A program made the position numbers and the translations under genes. A stretch of DNA of 64,000 nt from Limanda limanda. Taxonomy: Eukaryota; Chordata; Actinopteri; Pleuronectiformes; Pleuronectidae. The stretch spans positions 19,888,118-19,952,117 of the forward strand of contig NC_083639.1 of NCBI RefSeq assembly GCF_963576545.1. Direction: 5' to 3'. Positions 37,440 through 50,590 of the stretch are shown here, piece by piece; within the stretch, counting starts at the first letter, position 1, and each line of letters opens with the position of its first letter. Under the pieces are notes generated by a model. That model was not told the DNA's origin. It saw only the letters and a program-made list of their open reading frames with translations, and did not search any database.

Positions 37440-38170
37440 ATATTTGAATGTCATCTTTACCTCCTGAGACGCTTCCAATTTGGCACTGTGTAATAATAAT
37501 GTCAAGGAAGAGCCATGAACTTGAAGTGTGTTATCACAAGGTAGGCAGTGCAGAGTTATTATACATCTCTAGGGCAAAAAAAAGAAGAAGAAAAAAAGAA
37601 TGATTGAATGAGATGACTAAAGACTTTTTCTTTTTACTGTCAAGATTGTCAAATCCAATATTTCAAGGGAATAGTCAACCCTCCTGTTTTTTTAACTTGG
37701 CACAGCTAAGAGTTTGGAGTAAAAATGTTTCTGTGCTTATTTCAAGTTTGTATTGTTTCCCAGGAAGGAGGAAGTTTTTGCACCTATATTAAATTTGGTT
37801 CCACTCCCCTGACAGGCAAGGGCTCATTGGCAGTCAGTGCAGTCTATTGTCAAAGATATCATTATGAATCCTCTTTAGAGCCCTGACAAGTCCTCCATTA
37901 TAGATTTCAGCCACCTGCTGCTGGGAAAAATATGGCCCTGTCACCTGGGGCCAATCTTCCAGCCGCTCGACATTTTAGTCCATGTCACAGTGCTGCATTG
38001 ACCTGTTAATGGCTTTTCTGCTCGTATACAGAATGTGGGAAGGCCAGCTAACAATGTGACAACTTGATGGCCCAAGCTCTTTTGCCCAGACGGATGCAAT
38101 AAAACAATTACATGTGGCTGCTTCCTGATTCAGATCCTGGGGATTATATCAAGACTTTAAAAAAATTGAT
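37440..38170. promoter_or_regulatory. Candidate conserved non-coding block
   Basis: Complex, non-repetitive sequence (for example GGATATTTGAATGTCATC, CTCTTTAGAGCCCTGACAAG and ATGGCCCTGTCACCTGGGGC) with no coding frame or repeat signature. It resembles the clustered conserved elements of vertebrate gene deserts. Conservation was not tested. Confidence 0.25.
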
Positions 38171-41100
38171 TAAAATCACCAAGTTGTATTATTTGGGGAA
38201 TAAATGAATCAAATGTGCCGAAGTCGACCTGGTGTGTGTTATGGATGAAGCTGTGTGTGGATCAAGTTATTTCATCTTCTCTCCAGCTAAAAAAAGAGCA
38301 GCATGTGACTGCCTGAGTCTCTTACTGCTCATTGCTCACCCGTGTTGGATGGCAGGTCGGGCCAGTGTGATCTATAGCCAGGATGTCTCATGGAGAGCTC
38401 TGTAGGACCTTTAGAGTGTTAGTGCACCAGTATCCTGTAAAAGGAGGAAGGCAGAGAGTTATCTATTGGTGTCTCTGCATGCATCTTATCATGCTGGTGG
38501 ATAATTTATAGTTTGCAGAATACACTGCAGAGATCAGTAATTAAAACTATTGAGACCTTAAGTGAAAATGAAATAATAAATAAATAAATATGAATTAAAC
38601 AATTACACAAATAAATTGTGTAGAATATATAATTAAATGCTGAAGTATTAATTTTTGAAATACTTCATGTATAATATAATTTATATCTAAATTCTATTTA
38701 TATTTCATAATAAGGATAATATAATTAGTTATTCTTCTCATGTCACAATTTATTCATGGAGTTAATTTTCATAATGGCATTATTCAAAATTGACATTCAT
38801 AAGAATATGTTTTAATTTCATAGTTTACACCTCCACCTCACCGGACCAAGTCAAGCTCTACTCCTCTAAAGTGTATCTAAAGGCAACAACACAACATTGA
38901 AGAGCAGAGTTTGATTTTGCAGATGAAACTAATTAATTTTAAAATGTCTGTGTCAGAGTAAGATACTATTAGTCTTGCATGGAACTTTAAATCATATCTT
39001 TTATGACACCACCATCATGTTCAGCATCACTTCCGTAACAAACTATGTGACTAAATCTACAAGTGGGGCAATGGTGAGAGATTACTATATTTGCACTAGT
39101 GCCTTCTGCAGTGGGATATGGACAAATTCTGAATTATGAATACAATTTGATAATATCGGATGAATTAATGTAATAATGTCAGACCTAAGTGACCATATCT
39201 GCTCTCCCACACATTTCCATGGACAATGTTTCAATATCCACAATTCAAGGACCCATAATAACATTTCTACCAGGGCTATACAAACAAACTGTATTATACA
39301 GTTCTGATTGTTTGTCAGGTATAATAGAGTTTACTTCAACTTCGAACTTTTTCAGTCTGTTATTGAGATAGTGGTGTTAATTTCCATTTCAAAAGCTTCA
39401 AACTTCCGGCACAGAGCTCACTATGTTGAAACATCAGAGAGGCAGGAGCTGAGGAGGCGCTGGACGTGGAGGAGGGGCTGGACAATGTTAAGCTCCGTCC
39501 ACTTGGCTCTGCAGCGAGCAGTGTCTCAACTCTACAGACCTCTCATCTGTCCACCTGCTGAACAATGCAGTAGCCCACCAGGATTCGTTCCTGTAGTCCT
39601 GATGGCCTGTCTAAAGAAAGCGAGAGCTCTGGCATTTGACAGATTCAGTTGCCATTATTTCTACTAGATCGGTTAAAAAGAAAAACTATTCTACTTGTTT
39701 ATTCAACCAGGTGTAATATTCTGCTTTTATACAAGCACTGAGTTCAGGATCTAAACTTCAAATTTGGAGTGTAATGGTTTTATGTGTTGGACAGTAGCCA
39801 GACTGATAGCCATGATCCTACTGCTAGCAAATCATCTGCGCAAAGAACACATTTAAAGTGTTGGTCTTTCTCAAATTAGCAGTGGGGAAACTTACTACAT
39901 GTTGTTACGATTAGGAAGATGATAAATCGGAGAGAGGGAACCATCTTCTCAACAGCAGCGCCAACACCTACACCACTTGGAAATGCCTACAAGAAAACGT
40001 GAGTCTATTGTCTGGAATTATTTAAAATGCAGTTTAAAAAACACAACGGTTGTTTGCAAGCCAACTGCTGGTTTCATAAAAAAGTATAAGGGCGACTATT
40101 TCTGTCTTAACTAAATTGTTAATTGAATGCGGTTGTCAGATGTGCCTGTTAGCAAGCCAAATGCGGTTCCCATGTCTGTCGCTTTTGAGCTTTCACACAT
40201 ACAATATATGCCATACGAGAACATGCACTCCCATTAACACTTGAAACCAGAGCTCCTTGTGTTGCAGTGTCAACAGCAGCTCTAACGAACAAGCCGCTTG
40301 CACCCTCACAATTTCCCCACTGATGTGTTTAAACCCAACCAAACTTTTGTGAGTGTAAATGTTATGTAAGGCAGTCTGCAGTGTCATCAACATCCCAGCT
40401 GGCAAAACTGTGATGAAATCATTCAGTGAATATATTTAAGGGTTGGCATCGTGGGGTATGCAAAGTGGAATGCAAAATATCTGTAAAAGAAAATATTGGG
40501 AAATTACCTGTGTCTGCTTTCCTACAGGTTGAAAAAAATATTTCTTACGTTGATTCAAATAGACAATCAAACAAAGAAAAGTGTTGGATGCACTTCATAG
40601 ACACTGATATGTTTCAACATGCTCACACCACTGTCAGTGTAATTTAATTAGATGTTATATTCAATTCAGTTCGTATTCTCACTTGAAATGCTCTCTGTGA
40701 TAATGAGTTAACCATCTCTAAATTTAACAGTTGTCTCTCTTCTATCTGAGACAATCAAGGACAAGTGGATGGAATAATTGTGATATCAATACTGTATCTT
40801 ACAGTTTGTTTTTCTTGGATCCGTCGTTGTTTTTAAGCTGCATTTTTGAAACTGTAGCTAGCAAAGCAACAAGCTGGCAGTGTGACTCAGATATATCAAG
40901 GAATAGGAAAAGGATCCATGAGGAAACATTTCTTTAAATGCACTGTTATTTTATTACTGTTGGGTATTTTTCTTTAAAAGCATCATCATTATAATGTTAC
41001 TTTTGAGTAAATTATTAGTCTGTTTAATTTGTAGTGTAATTCATTATAATGTCCAAAGGTAAAATGTAGTTCTCTTGGTTATATTAAAATGAAATATTAA

Positions 41101-43135
41101 TTGCCTGAGGTTTGGTGTACATGCTGAGAACAGTTCTATCCTCATAAAACATTCATAGTCTGTATTGTTAACATGTGGTTTCCTTGCTTACAGTCCTCTT
41201 CTTTTGTTGGTGTATTGCTGCATGTTATTGTTATACCACCTGGATAACAACAATACTTTTTGATTGCTACCTGGGGGCAGGAAATGCAAAGTGTGAACAT
41301 AATACTTAAATATCACCACAAGTTAACTGTGCTGCCTTTATGCTAATTGGGTCACATATCGTTCATATCCATTTAAATCTGTTTCACCATTCAGTCATTC
41401 TACTTTTCCTTTTCACTAACTCCCAGGCCTATGGTAACCCAACCACCTCCCCCTGTCACCTGCCCACCCATTCCTCCACTAACACCATGGCTCACACACC
41501 AGTCCACCTCCGATGTAGATGTGTCAATTTGGTTTTCACATACTGGCTGACCCTCCTTTTATCCTCCACTTTCTGGTTTGTAGCCGGCATGTTGCCAACC
41601 TCTGCTTGTCTGCTGATATCACTCCTCACCATTCCCCTTTACCCACTTTGCCTGAATTATTTTTGGAATAAACTGATGAACACTCCTGATGATGAAGTAC
41701 AGAGACTAAGTTCAGTATTTTTTGAAACCATGACACAGATGTAGTTTAAACTATACTAGAAATCAACATGTAGCTTTCCTCCCTATACATAGAATAGACA
41801 ATGAACAATTAACATTCATTTTGAATCATGTCTCTTAGCATCTAGTTTCAGAATGCAAAGGTATTTGACTCTTGTGTTGCTGCATGCGTCGCTGTGTTCA
41901 CCAGGCAGTCTCTAACTATGACTCTACTGAATCTCTGACAAAGACCCAACTGAGCACAGCAACACTGCTTACATGGTAAAAACAAGCACCAAGCAGAAGT
42001 TAAACTAGATAAACTGCATTCAGAATCATCAACGCAGCAGAGAGCCGCACGCTTCAAGATATGCCACCTCATTGGATCTGCCCCACGGACCATGCTGCGA
42101 CTTGTCAACATATTTGATATAAGCTAGCAGCCTATCTCCACACAGCAGACACACAGGTAATTTAGACTACAAGGAAAAAAGTAGAAGAGATTTCTCTGCT
42201 TCTGGATCATTGAAGGAGAAATGTGGAAAAAATGTGGAAATAGGAAGAAAGATCCAAGGCACCCCTCTGCCAAAAAGCTTTTATTCAGATGGCTATTTCA
42301 TAGAAGAGCAGCACAAACAGTCTTCAGCCTTTTTACACAGCTCATTTTTAACATGTATGGTCATGTTTTTATGGATTTCACCATGAAATAACCGTATGAA
42401 TAAAGGCTTTAAAAAAACTTTTGGCCAGAAGAGCGCCTAGGATATTTCTCCCTTCTATGAATTATTTACCTTGTTTGCTTTCACTACTAGAGATCATCAT
42501 ACTTTGTTTGAAATTCTGAGCTATCCAAAACTTTTTCTTTGTAGAAACATTTTGTGTTTATTTCTCAACTGTCACAGGTTTTTAATGTTGGTATATTGTA
42601 CATACTAGAATGGAAGGGCTTCAGGGGCAGAGCCTAACAATGATCTGTAGATCTGCATTCACTCAGCACTGACTCATTGCTGCTGGTTTTATAATACTGA
42701 GAGTGTAACTGAAGGGAAAACTAAACCCATTCAGTGGCTCTCTGGGTCCCCCTTCAACACCACCTGTTTGTGTTACGCAGATGTCAACTTTTTGATATTT
42801 GCATGTTCGACAGAATGTGTGGCAGCATTGTGGGGCTGCAGATTGTGTTTGGCATCTAAGAAAAGGAAAAATAGACAAAGCAGTAAAAGCAGCATCACAA
42901 CAAAAAGTGAGTTAAATTGAGAAGACATTGGTAAATATCAAGCAGGGAACACAGATGAGAGAAGTACCACAAATGCAGCCCAAAACAGTGCATTCATAGT
43001 TGGTAGTTTTGCCCATTATTCATATGGGTTATAATGATACTCTACTCACCAAGGTAATTATCAATATCTGGTATTGGGCACATTGGGCTAAAATTAAGTA
43101 TAATGTCAGTAAAAACAGTGGGAATATAACTTAAG
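38171..43135. other. Intergenic; one orphan ORF at 41.3-41.7 kb
   Basis: Mostly unique DNA; 38550-38800 is very AT-rich. A GC-richer block at 39390-39620 has no recognised content. The 134-codon frame 41340-41744 has two hydrophobic stretches (VNLVFTYWLTLLLSSTFWF and LLISLLTIPLYPLCL). Upstream at about 41398-41427 there is an acceptor-like tract ending TTCACTAACTCCCAG. An AATAAA (about 41668) lies inside the frame, so it may instead be LTR-type sequence. Confidence 0.3.
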
Positions 43136-43500
43136 CTGCTTTCAGACATGCACTCATCTCAGGATAATCTCCTAAAGTTATCCAGAAGGGCTATGAGTAA
43201 AAACTCTGGATACTGTCTGGGAGACACAACAAGAGATCCACAAGTGGATAATGTTCAAACACATATGCCAAACTGAAATACACAAAAAGAATACAAATAT
43301 ATCCTAATAAAAAGGTCAGGCATACACATAGAAGACACGGACAAAGATGTTGACCTAGAAGGATGTTGAGATTCATGAACTTTTGGTGATAAGGGCCGAC
43401 GCCATTGTTAATGTGCCGTAAACAAAAATATGTGATCTCAGCTGAATCTATATCTGCTGCATGCGGCCACCCCTCACCGGAATCTCCCAGAGATTTATGT
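43136..43500. repeat. Dispersed fish repeat (non-autonomous DNA element)
   Basis: It begins GCTGCTTTCAGACATGCACT followed by CAGGATAATCTCC. It contains GATAAGGGCCGACGCCATTG and ATATGTGATCTCAGC, and ends near CCGGAATCTCCCAGAG. These phrases match, from memory, a widespread percomorph repeat (CTTTCAGACATGCACTGAAC...TCCGGAGA). It is non-coding. Confidence 0.45.
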
Positions 43501-44686
43501 TGATAAGAAAGCACCTGACTGTAGTTCATGACTGAAAATGGATGAAGGCAGTTTTGTAAACCATTGCATAAACAAACTCATGGTTGAATGTGCATGTGTA
43601 AGTATGTTTAGATGTGTGAATAAGCCACTGTTTATTAATATAAACTCCACCACAACTTCTTCCCGCTGCCCTATAGTAGTCTGAAGAGTATCAATGTGGA
43701 TGTCATGCCATGAAGCCAGCCAGTGTGACTGCTCACCCCAGAATCTAAATTCCCTCAACTACTCACAACTTTGCCGATGGAGGGGTGTGGTGCCAGCCTC
43801 CATATGTGTTTTAATATGACAAGTGTACGAGTGTACAAGTGTAAATGTATTCACACGTGAACTGATGAGCACATTCACAGGCTATTCTTGTACAGCCTCA
43901 CATGTATCACTTTACCTTACTGTGTGTGCCTGTTTGCTGATGGTAGCTAATGCTAAAACTACTTTTTTTAAACCTTAGCCAGACATTGTTCTGTATCTTG
44001 AGAAGCGCACTAACTTTTAGTGTGATCCCGAGCTTTGCTTTTGAAACAGAAGTTAACCTACCGTCCTGTAATCATCACTTATGGTCATAGATGCAATAGT
44101 TTACAAGGTATCGTAGTTAGCAATCGCTGATCATGTTGTTCCACATTAGCCCTCGCATGTTGTTGTCGTCTGACAGTGCATCCATCCTATTACACAGTAT
44201 AACTGTACGATGTAAGATGCTGTTTATTTTGAGCTGCTATGTTAAAATAAATTAGCATGTCAAGTTTCCCTCTTGTTCTTCTACCTGCCTGTAGAAGAGC
44301 TTTGTAATGACCACTTGGAAACTGAGAAAGTGAATCTCCAGATAACCGACATGAGGCTGCGGATGACAGATGAAACAAGACTGAGCTTAAAGTACAACTA
44401 CTGCATTTAAAGGCGAGTGGGTACCTAAGAGATGAATTAACTTAAATCTACAGCAATTTTTGCCGGCGTCTTGGCTTCTCGGCTCGGCTCGTTGTCTCCT
44501 TGTGTCTCTCTTCATGTGACTCCTCCCGTGGCAGCTCTGTTGTTGCCTTTTAAATCCAGGGAGAGCTAATTGGCCAACTACTCCAACACTGTGACAATCA
44601 ACTCTCCCTGGTTTGCCTGGTGGTTCTCTGAGCCACCTCCATGGGTGTGGTGTGGTCGGCATCACACGAGAACCCATTACATTATG
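43501..44686. other. Intergenic, nothing firmly recognised
   Basis: The GC-richer stretch 44460-44680 may be part of the adjoining repeat. It has a 96-codon minus-strand frame without family features. Confidence 0.3.
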
Positions 44687-44865
44687 GTGTGGATCAGGGG
44701 GTTGAACCAGGAATTAAATTTCTTAAACATTGCAAGATAGTTTCTTTCAATTGTCCTGGGATTAGTTTGTGTATCTTGATAAAAAAACTGACCTATTTAA
44801 GTGACTGATATCTCAGAGTGTGTGAGATTTGGTGCAGCTTGATTGAATTTGAGGGGGTTCTAGTT
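44687..44865 (+). repeat. Dispersed percomorph repeat
   Basis: The order TTTCTTAAACATTGCAAGAT, TGTGTATCTTGATAAAAAAACTG, TGATATCTCAGAGTGTGTGA and TTTGGTGCAGCTTGATTGAA follows a repeat I recognise from many fish genomes. Its tail (CTTGGCGGAGGTATGC) is seen in the related copy ending at 13633. It is non-coding and truncated here. Confidence 0.55.
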
Positions 44866-46384
44866 CTAGTTTCAAAATGAGACCATGTTTATACAGAATT
44901 TATTCATTTGCAAATCTGTTGCCCAGTATAGACTCAGTAAATCCACGGGCTGGGGGCAGAACCTGGCTTCATCACTAATTATCATTTTGGCTGAGTCACA
45001 TCATCTTCGCTGTGCAGAGATGGTAATTAGCTGCAGAACATTAGCTTTTGTAAACCTTTTGAAGGACAATAGTCGCCTGTAGTGTACCTGCACAGTAATT
45101 AGCACTATTCATGTAAGCTTCTTTATGGCTGATGAAAGCCTGATAATGTGCTTTCTGTTATTCTTTTCAGAAAGTTGAAACTTTATATTCTGGATCTTTT
45201 TTATCACAAATTTACTAAATAATAAAACAGTGAGTGGTCCCATGAAACACTTTACCAGGGTGCCAAGCTGCACTGGTTTTCTAAACCTCCATTTGTAATT
45301 ACTAAGACAACTTCAGAGTGTAAGTTGCCATAGTAACCTGGAACATATTGAATTAAAAAACCTGCTTCCCCTGTATTGTAAATGTATCTGGACTTGCACT
45401 GTACTCAATAAATGATTCAGGAGATTTATATTATAGAATATAATTCTAGCTGTTTAGAGATTTAGAAAACCTGGATCATTTCCTTTAATGATCAAGAGTT
45501 CCTCACTACATAACTGGGTCAGTTACCTTATTTTAGTCAGGCAACTCACATTCAAACGTTTATTCCAGCAGTAGAACAGATTTAGTGTTTGGCGTCTAGG
45601 CTCCAACTTAATCACTCCCCCATATGATTTCACAGGAATGATAGGAGTGATGAGCAAATACTTGCAACTCCCCCCTCTCGGACCCTACAGCTGGATGCTG
45701 GGGTGATGGAGGGGCTGAAGTAACTGGCTGCGATACTGCTGCAGCTGTGCGAGCAAAGGGGATGATGGGAAATGTCTCTCTGCTCAAATTGACCACCTGA
45801 TAAGGTGAGTGTGTATTATAGATGGTTGTGGAGCGTGAGGCATGTCACATGATCTATGTCACATGATTGGAGCAGCGCAGCTCGAGTTGGCCGCCTGAAT
45901 TATCTCGCATGCGTCGCTCCATATATAAACAGAATATATTTGCTTTGTTTATTGCCACTTTGCACAGCTACTTTACTTCTGCCCTAATATATCATCAGTG
46001 GGTATGACACCAACATTTTACCCATTTCCACCATATCTGTACATGGTAGCACATTAAGGGTTTAGGGGAGGCTCAGTTATAAAATATGGTTTAGGAAAAG
46101 ATGGCTGGTCTGATAAATACATGGATGTTACAGCAGGTCTCTGATGAGAGGTAAACTTTGGTCCCTAATACAACTTTTCTTCATTGGCTCTGAGTTGTTC
46201 AGTACAGACAAGTTACTGGACTAATATATAGGATGGATTTCTAAATGAAATGTCCAATCACCGAGCCCTCTTCCAGCTGTTGGTGGTGTTGCCACCAGAA
46301 AGCAAATATCCTGCAAGCTCCTTCTCTGAGGGTCTTGTTCTGTTTGAACAGAGCTGTAATGGGATATCTGAATAATGAGCTGCA
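44866..46384. other. Intergenic; possible conserved block at 44.9-45.1 kb
   Basis: At 44960-45050, CATCACTAATTATCATTTTG and GAGATGGTAATTAGCTGCAG give a homeodomain-core-rich non-coding stretch. The rest holds nothing recognised. Confidence 0.3.
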
Positions 46385-46625
46385 GAGCTGCAACGATTAG
46401 TTGATTAATGGATCATTTGAGAGAAAATTAATCAGCAACAATGTTATGATGGAAATCTTATTTTTTTTTAAATTTGTCTTCCAGCGTCTCAGATACAAAA
46501 TTGTTTTGCTTTTCTTTGTAACACATGAAATATTTGGCAAGCTGGGCATACAAAAAGAGACCAAGTCCTCTCCTTGATCTACTGGACAGTATTACATTTA
46601 ACTATTTTGACAGAAAAATGTATGT
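46385..46625. repeat. Dispersed repeat of the GATTAGTTGATTAAT type
   Basis: It starts GAGCTGCAACGATTAGTTGA, continues AGAGAAAATTAATCAGCAAC, and has an inner phrase TTTTGCTTTTCTTTGTAACA. These parts occur in this order in a repeat common to many fish genomes (GCTGCAACGATTAGTCGATT...). It is followed by a (TA)n microsatellite. Confidence 0.55.
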
Positions 46626-46629
46626 ATTT

Positions 46630-46658
46630 GTATATATATATATATATATATATATATG
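46630..46658. repeat. (TA)n microsatellite
   Basis: About 14 uninterrupted TA repeats lie just after the dispersed repeat at 46385-46625. Confidence 0.95.
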
Positions 46659-49600
46659 CCTAGAGATGTGCTGAAAACCTAAAAGGCATAGGCTTTGAAC
46701 CTGTAAACGTTACATATCCCATATTTGAAAACTCTTGTTATTTCTATTTTAAATAACAATGACAGGTAATGTGTGTGTTTAGAAATCGTACAGCTTGTTG
46801 CATCAGAGTTTTTTAGCAGTGGGATTTGCTGTTATCTTTTTTCAAAATCTAATTTGTTTAGACTTTTATCCGACGTTTGCATCTTACTCATTCTTTCTGT
46901 AATTAACTATGAAGTACAGCCTTGTGTGTTTAGCCATTTCATTAATACTTTAGCAACACTGATTTACAAATGAGTTTGATGATGGCTTCTCAATTTGAAA
47001 ATTCCAGGACAATAATGGCTCTTTCATTTGTGCTGAATGATTTTATAAACTCTCATGAAAGAGTCACCATGGCTGATTCTGGTTGCTCTTCATGTCGGGA
47101 TTAGTTTGAGATCTGGTGAATGTTCAATGAATGGTTCTAGTTGGCAGGTAAGGATTGACTCGTGCATCCTGTGGGTCTCTGCTGCATAATGTAGTGAATT
47201 GAGTTAGTCCCACATTGTAAAGCTTGACTGGTGAAAGATTGATTCAAAAAAACAAGTAGAAACCTCCAGATGCCGTAATATCTAACTGCAGAGGTCTGAA
47301 ACCTTTGTGTTTTGTCAGCTGCCATCTCTCCACCACACTGTCAATGTTCACTGTGGATCATCTTATAAAGCAGAATGTCTATAAAAATAACTTCTCAAAA
47401 GGCCCATTTCCCTGAGAGCTAGGGGCATTCCTGAGGCAAGACGATCTTGTGGGAATTTTGTTTTTCTCCAAAAGGAGGTTTGAACAGTGACATGTAGATA
47501 GTCTTCCAAATCTTTAAATGTGTTTATTTATTTTTATCTCTAAATGAACACACAATTCACTCTGAAAAACTGTGTGTATAATATGCCTCCATAGCTGATA
47601 CACCAGAAAATGGCAGGATAAAGAATTGTGCTTAAGCAGCGCAGAGTCACTACTCATGACAGGAGCACGCATCTACTGTGTGCAGTGTTGCTCTGCGTTA
47701 TGAATTGTGGGTTTTTGTTCATGCTGTAGAGGCAGTTTAGATCTGCCACAACACATCAAGTGCCTCGCTAACAATCACAATCAGCTATAACAGCAGATGA
47801 ATAGTTGTACAGCAAAACCTGCAAAATGGGGCAACAGAGGTGCCAGGTTCCATGTGTGCTTTTAAAGTGAGGATTTAAAAATTCATCAGAAATGAAATAT
47901 TCTCTTGCACTCATTAGTACACTTAACTTACCCAGCCTCGTAGTTGGGTCCTAGTTTTAGCATTCTCCTATAATCAGCACTTGTGGCCAGTTGCAGCAAT
48001 CACGGACTATATGTTACCACATTTACACTTACATTAGTGTCCATCAAACGATACAGTACAACTGCATAATGTAAGGTAAGTGTGACATTGGCAGATGATT
48101 CAGACTAAAATGCAGATAAATGGTCTAATCTTTACAGGCAAAAGTCAAAAGTTCTGGACTGTATTTAGAGATGGACGACAAAAGTGAAGCCAAATCATGT
48201 TAATCCCACCCAGGCCTCTATGTTAGTAGATGGGACGAACTTTATAAAATACAAATTAAAAGAATTCTTCTCAAAGATGGTTTCTGTCATTTTAGGTTGT
48301 TCTTATCACACTGGTGTATGTATAAGGGATAATTGGTCAAGCAATTTTGGTTTTAATTACTTATTTTATGCTATAAATATGGGGTAAACAGTTTGATTGA
48401 CAACTGAGTCGTGACTGATCAAGCATGTGTATCAACCACAACCCATGACTTCCATCAGGAGGCCCACTGTGGGGGACAGTAACACCTCCTGTAAAGGGAT
48501 ATACACACTAAGTTATACTGCCAGTGCCTTTGTGGAATGATAATAGACAGATATTGGTGGTTGTTGTCACCTGTGTGCTGTGATAATTGTGACAAAGCTG
48601 TTCAATGAGCAGTGACATTATTGTTCTTAGATCTTCTAATTGGTTGAGTTGTCCTCAATTACCCTATTCCACATGTTCAGATGCATCCAGACCTAAGACA
48701 CTTTGGTTCTAACTTTAAATAGCCAAATACATTATGTGTTTCTGTTGGCCACATCACAAATCTGAATGTAGTCCATTTTGCTTTCCCCAGGCAACATTGG
48801 TCTTTACAATAATTAAATACAATTGAACGGAACCCGGCTAGAATACATCTCAATCTCAATTTTACCTGTCGTTGGGGGTGTTTTGGTTGTCCAAGGCATA
48901 AAAGGTGAATATCTGTTTATTTAAATGGTCAGTATTTTGTAAAGTGGACCACTTGGTTGTGAAAAAAATTCCACAAGGGAGGACGTCACAATGAGTGTAT
49001 GTGTCTTAACCTCCTTGAAATGTTTCTTTTCACACACTGTAACTATAGATTGACATAAGTAGTCCAGACCAGAAATGGCCATACACATCTGCTTTTTCAC
49101 AGCCAAACCACATAGTGTCCTTGCATGGCAAAGTGACACCTCTAACAATTTTATATGTCCATAAAGTGTAATTCCTGACCAGTGGATGCTTTGGTGGACA
49201 GCTTCGCTCTCTGCTGGGATTTACTGGTCTACATGTAGAGGGAATATTGAGCTATAAATGGCTGCCAGGCTGTTTAAAAATCACCTCATGCTTCCTCAGA
49301 TCATCACTGTTAGCATTAAAATCCTCAGTTTGACCATGTAAAGGTTAACTGCGAAGAAAAAGGGCACAGGCATACACTTGCAAAATCTTTATACTCAAAT
49401 ACAAGTTTTAGTTTGTGAAGGACTTTGACATCGCATTCTCTCCTACTCAAAGACAGTCTCGGTAAGAGAGCAATGTCCTGTGGTGTACCTCTTGGCCAGA
49501 GAGCCATACATTTTTGATTCAGAAGTTATTGAGCTGGCGTTTTCTATATTATTGAGTGGTTTTGGGGCAGACTAACATTTTTCTTCTTCTTATCGTGGGA

Positions 49601-50499
49601 GATTGTTGTCCTCCTCAAGTCGTCTTTTTCCCTGTTTTTGCTCTCCTTAGTCAACCTTTAACAATTGGAAATATTATTTGGCCACAACCACACACAGATT
49701 TGAAGGAGAACCCTTATTGTGAATCAAGTGTGGCGACAAATGAACACCGACATTATCAGGTAACAGCATAGGGAGGCTTTATTTTCTACCTGCTTGTCCA
49801 GCTCCTATTTAATATAGTGTGATTGTATTCTTGGATCTGCACAGTCGGGATACTGTTACTGCACAATAAGGGAGAATTCAGTGAAAGGCAAATGTTGTCG
49901 TAAGTGATAAACTTTTCTTTGAGAAAAAAAAAAAAGAGGGGAGCTGCAGATTAGTAGTGGTAAACAAGGACCTCTTCAAAACAAAGCCTAATGAGGTAGC
50001 ACTGTTTGGCGGGCCTTGCCAATCCAAGCATTTGCAGTTTTTTTTTTATTGCCTCTTAACTCCTCCTGTACTCGCATTCCCATATTAAACATTACAATAG
50101 GTTGATTGGATGTGGCAAGGGCATTTGCTCTTCAACAACAGTAATATCTACCATAGTGGTAGACATTTTGTCTTGCTGTATGGCCCATTTGTACTCTAAA
50201 TTGTCTCTATGGAACATTCAGTGGCGTGTGCTTAATGGACCATGATTATAGTCACTTATCATCCTCAGCAGACACTTGTTATATGTTTAAAATGAGGATC
50301 CAGTGATCTAGGGAGTTTGTGTCTCCTCTGAGTAAGCATTTTGTAGAGATAACACAGCAACTTTCTATATACAGGACCCTGCAGATACTGGATGGAGCAT
50401 TCACGATGTTGCAGTGTAATCTGCATGGAAGGAAAAAGAAAAGGACATAATCGGGGTTGAAATGTTTTCATCCTTTTTAATGTTATCCAGCGACTTTGA
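46659..50499. other. Intergenic, nothing firmly recognised
   Basis: Unique-looking DNA. The stretch 48860-49150 has a 75-codon minus-strand frame and complex sequence, but no family or repeat could be assigned. An A-rich run is at about 49922-49936 and a T run at about 50038-50048. Confidence 0.3.
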
Positions 50500-50583
50500 G
50501 CGTAATGCTAGCATGCTCACCATGACAATGCTAGCATACTGATTCTGAGCAGATATTTTTCCCATGTTCACCATCCCTCTATA
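50500..50583. repeat. Fragment of the ATGCTAGCATG repeat family
   Basis: AATGCTAGCATGCTCACCAT and TTTCCCATGTTCACCATC match parts of the dispersed fish repeat also seen at 13180-13375 and 62100-62400. Confidence 0.45.
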
Positions 50584-50590
50584 TGTTATG

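Noticed and set aside
47638..47702. Imperfect hairpin GCGCAGAGTCACT / AGTGTTGCTCTGCG as a possible small RNA
   Set aside because: Pairing is short and interrupted, with no resemblance to a known microRNA.
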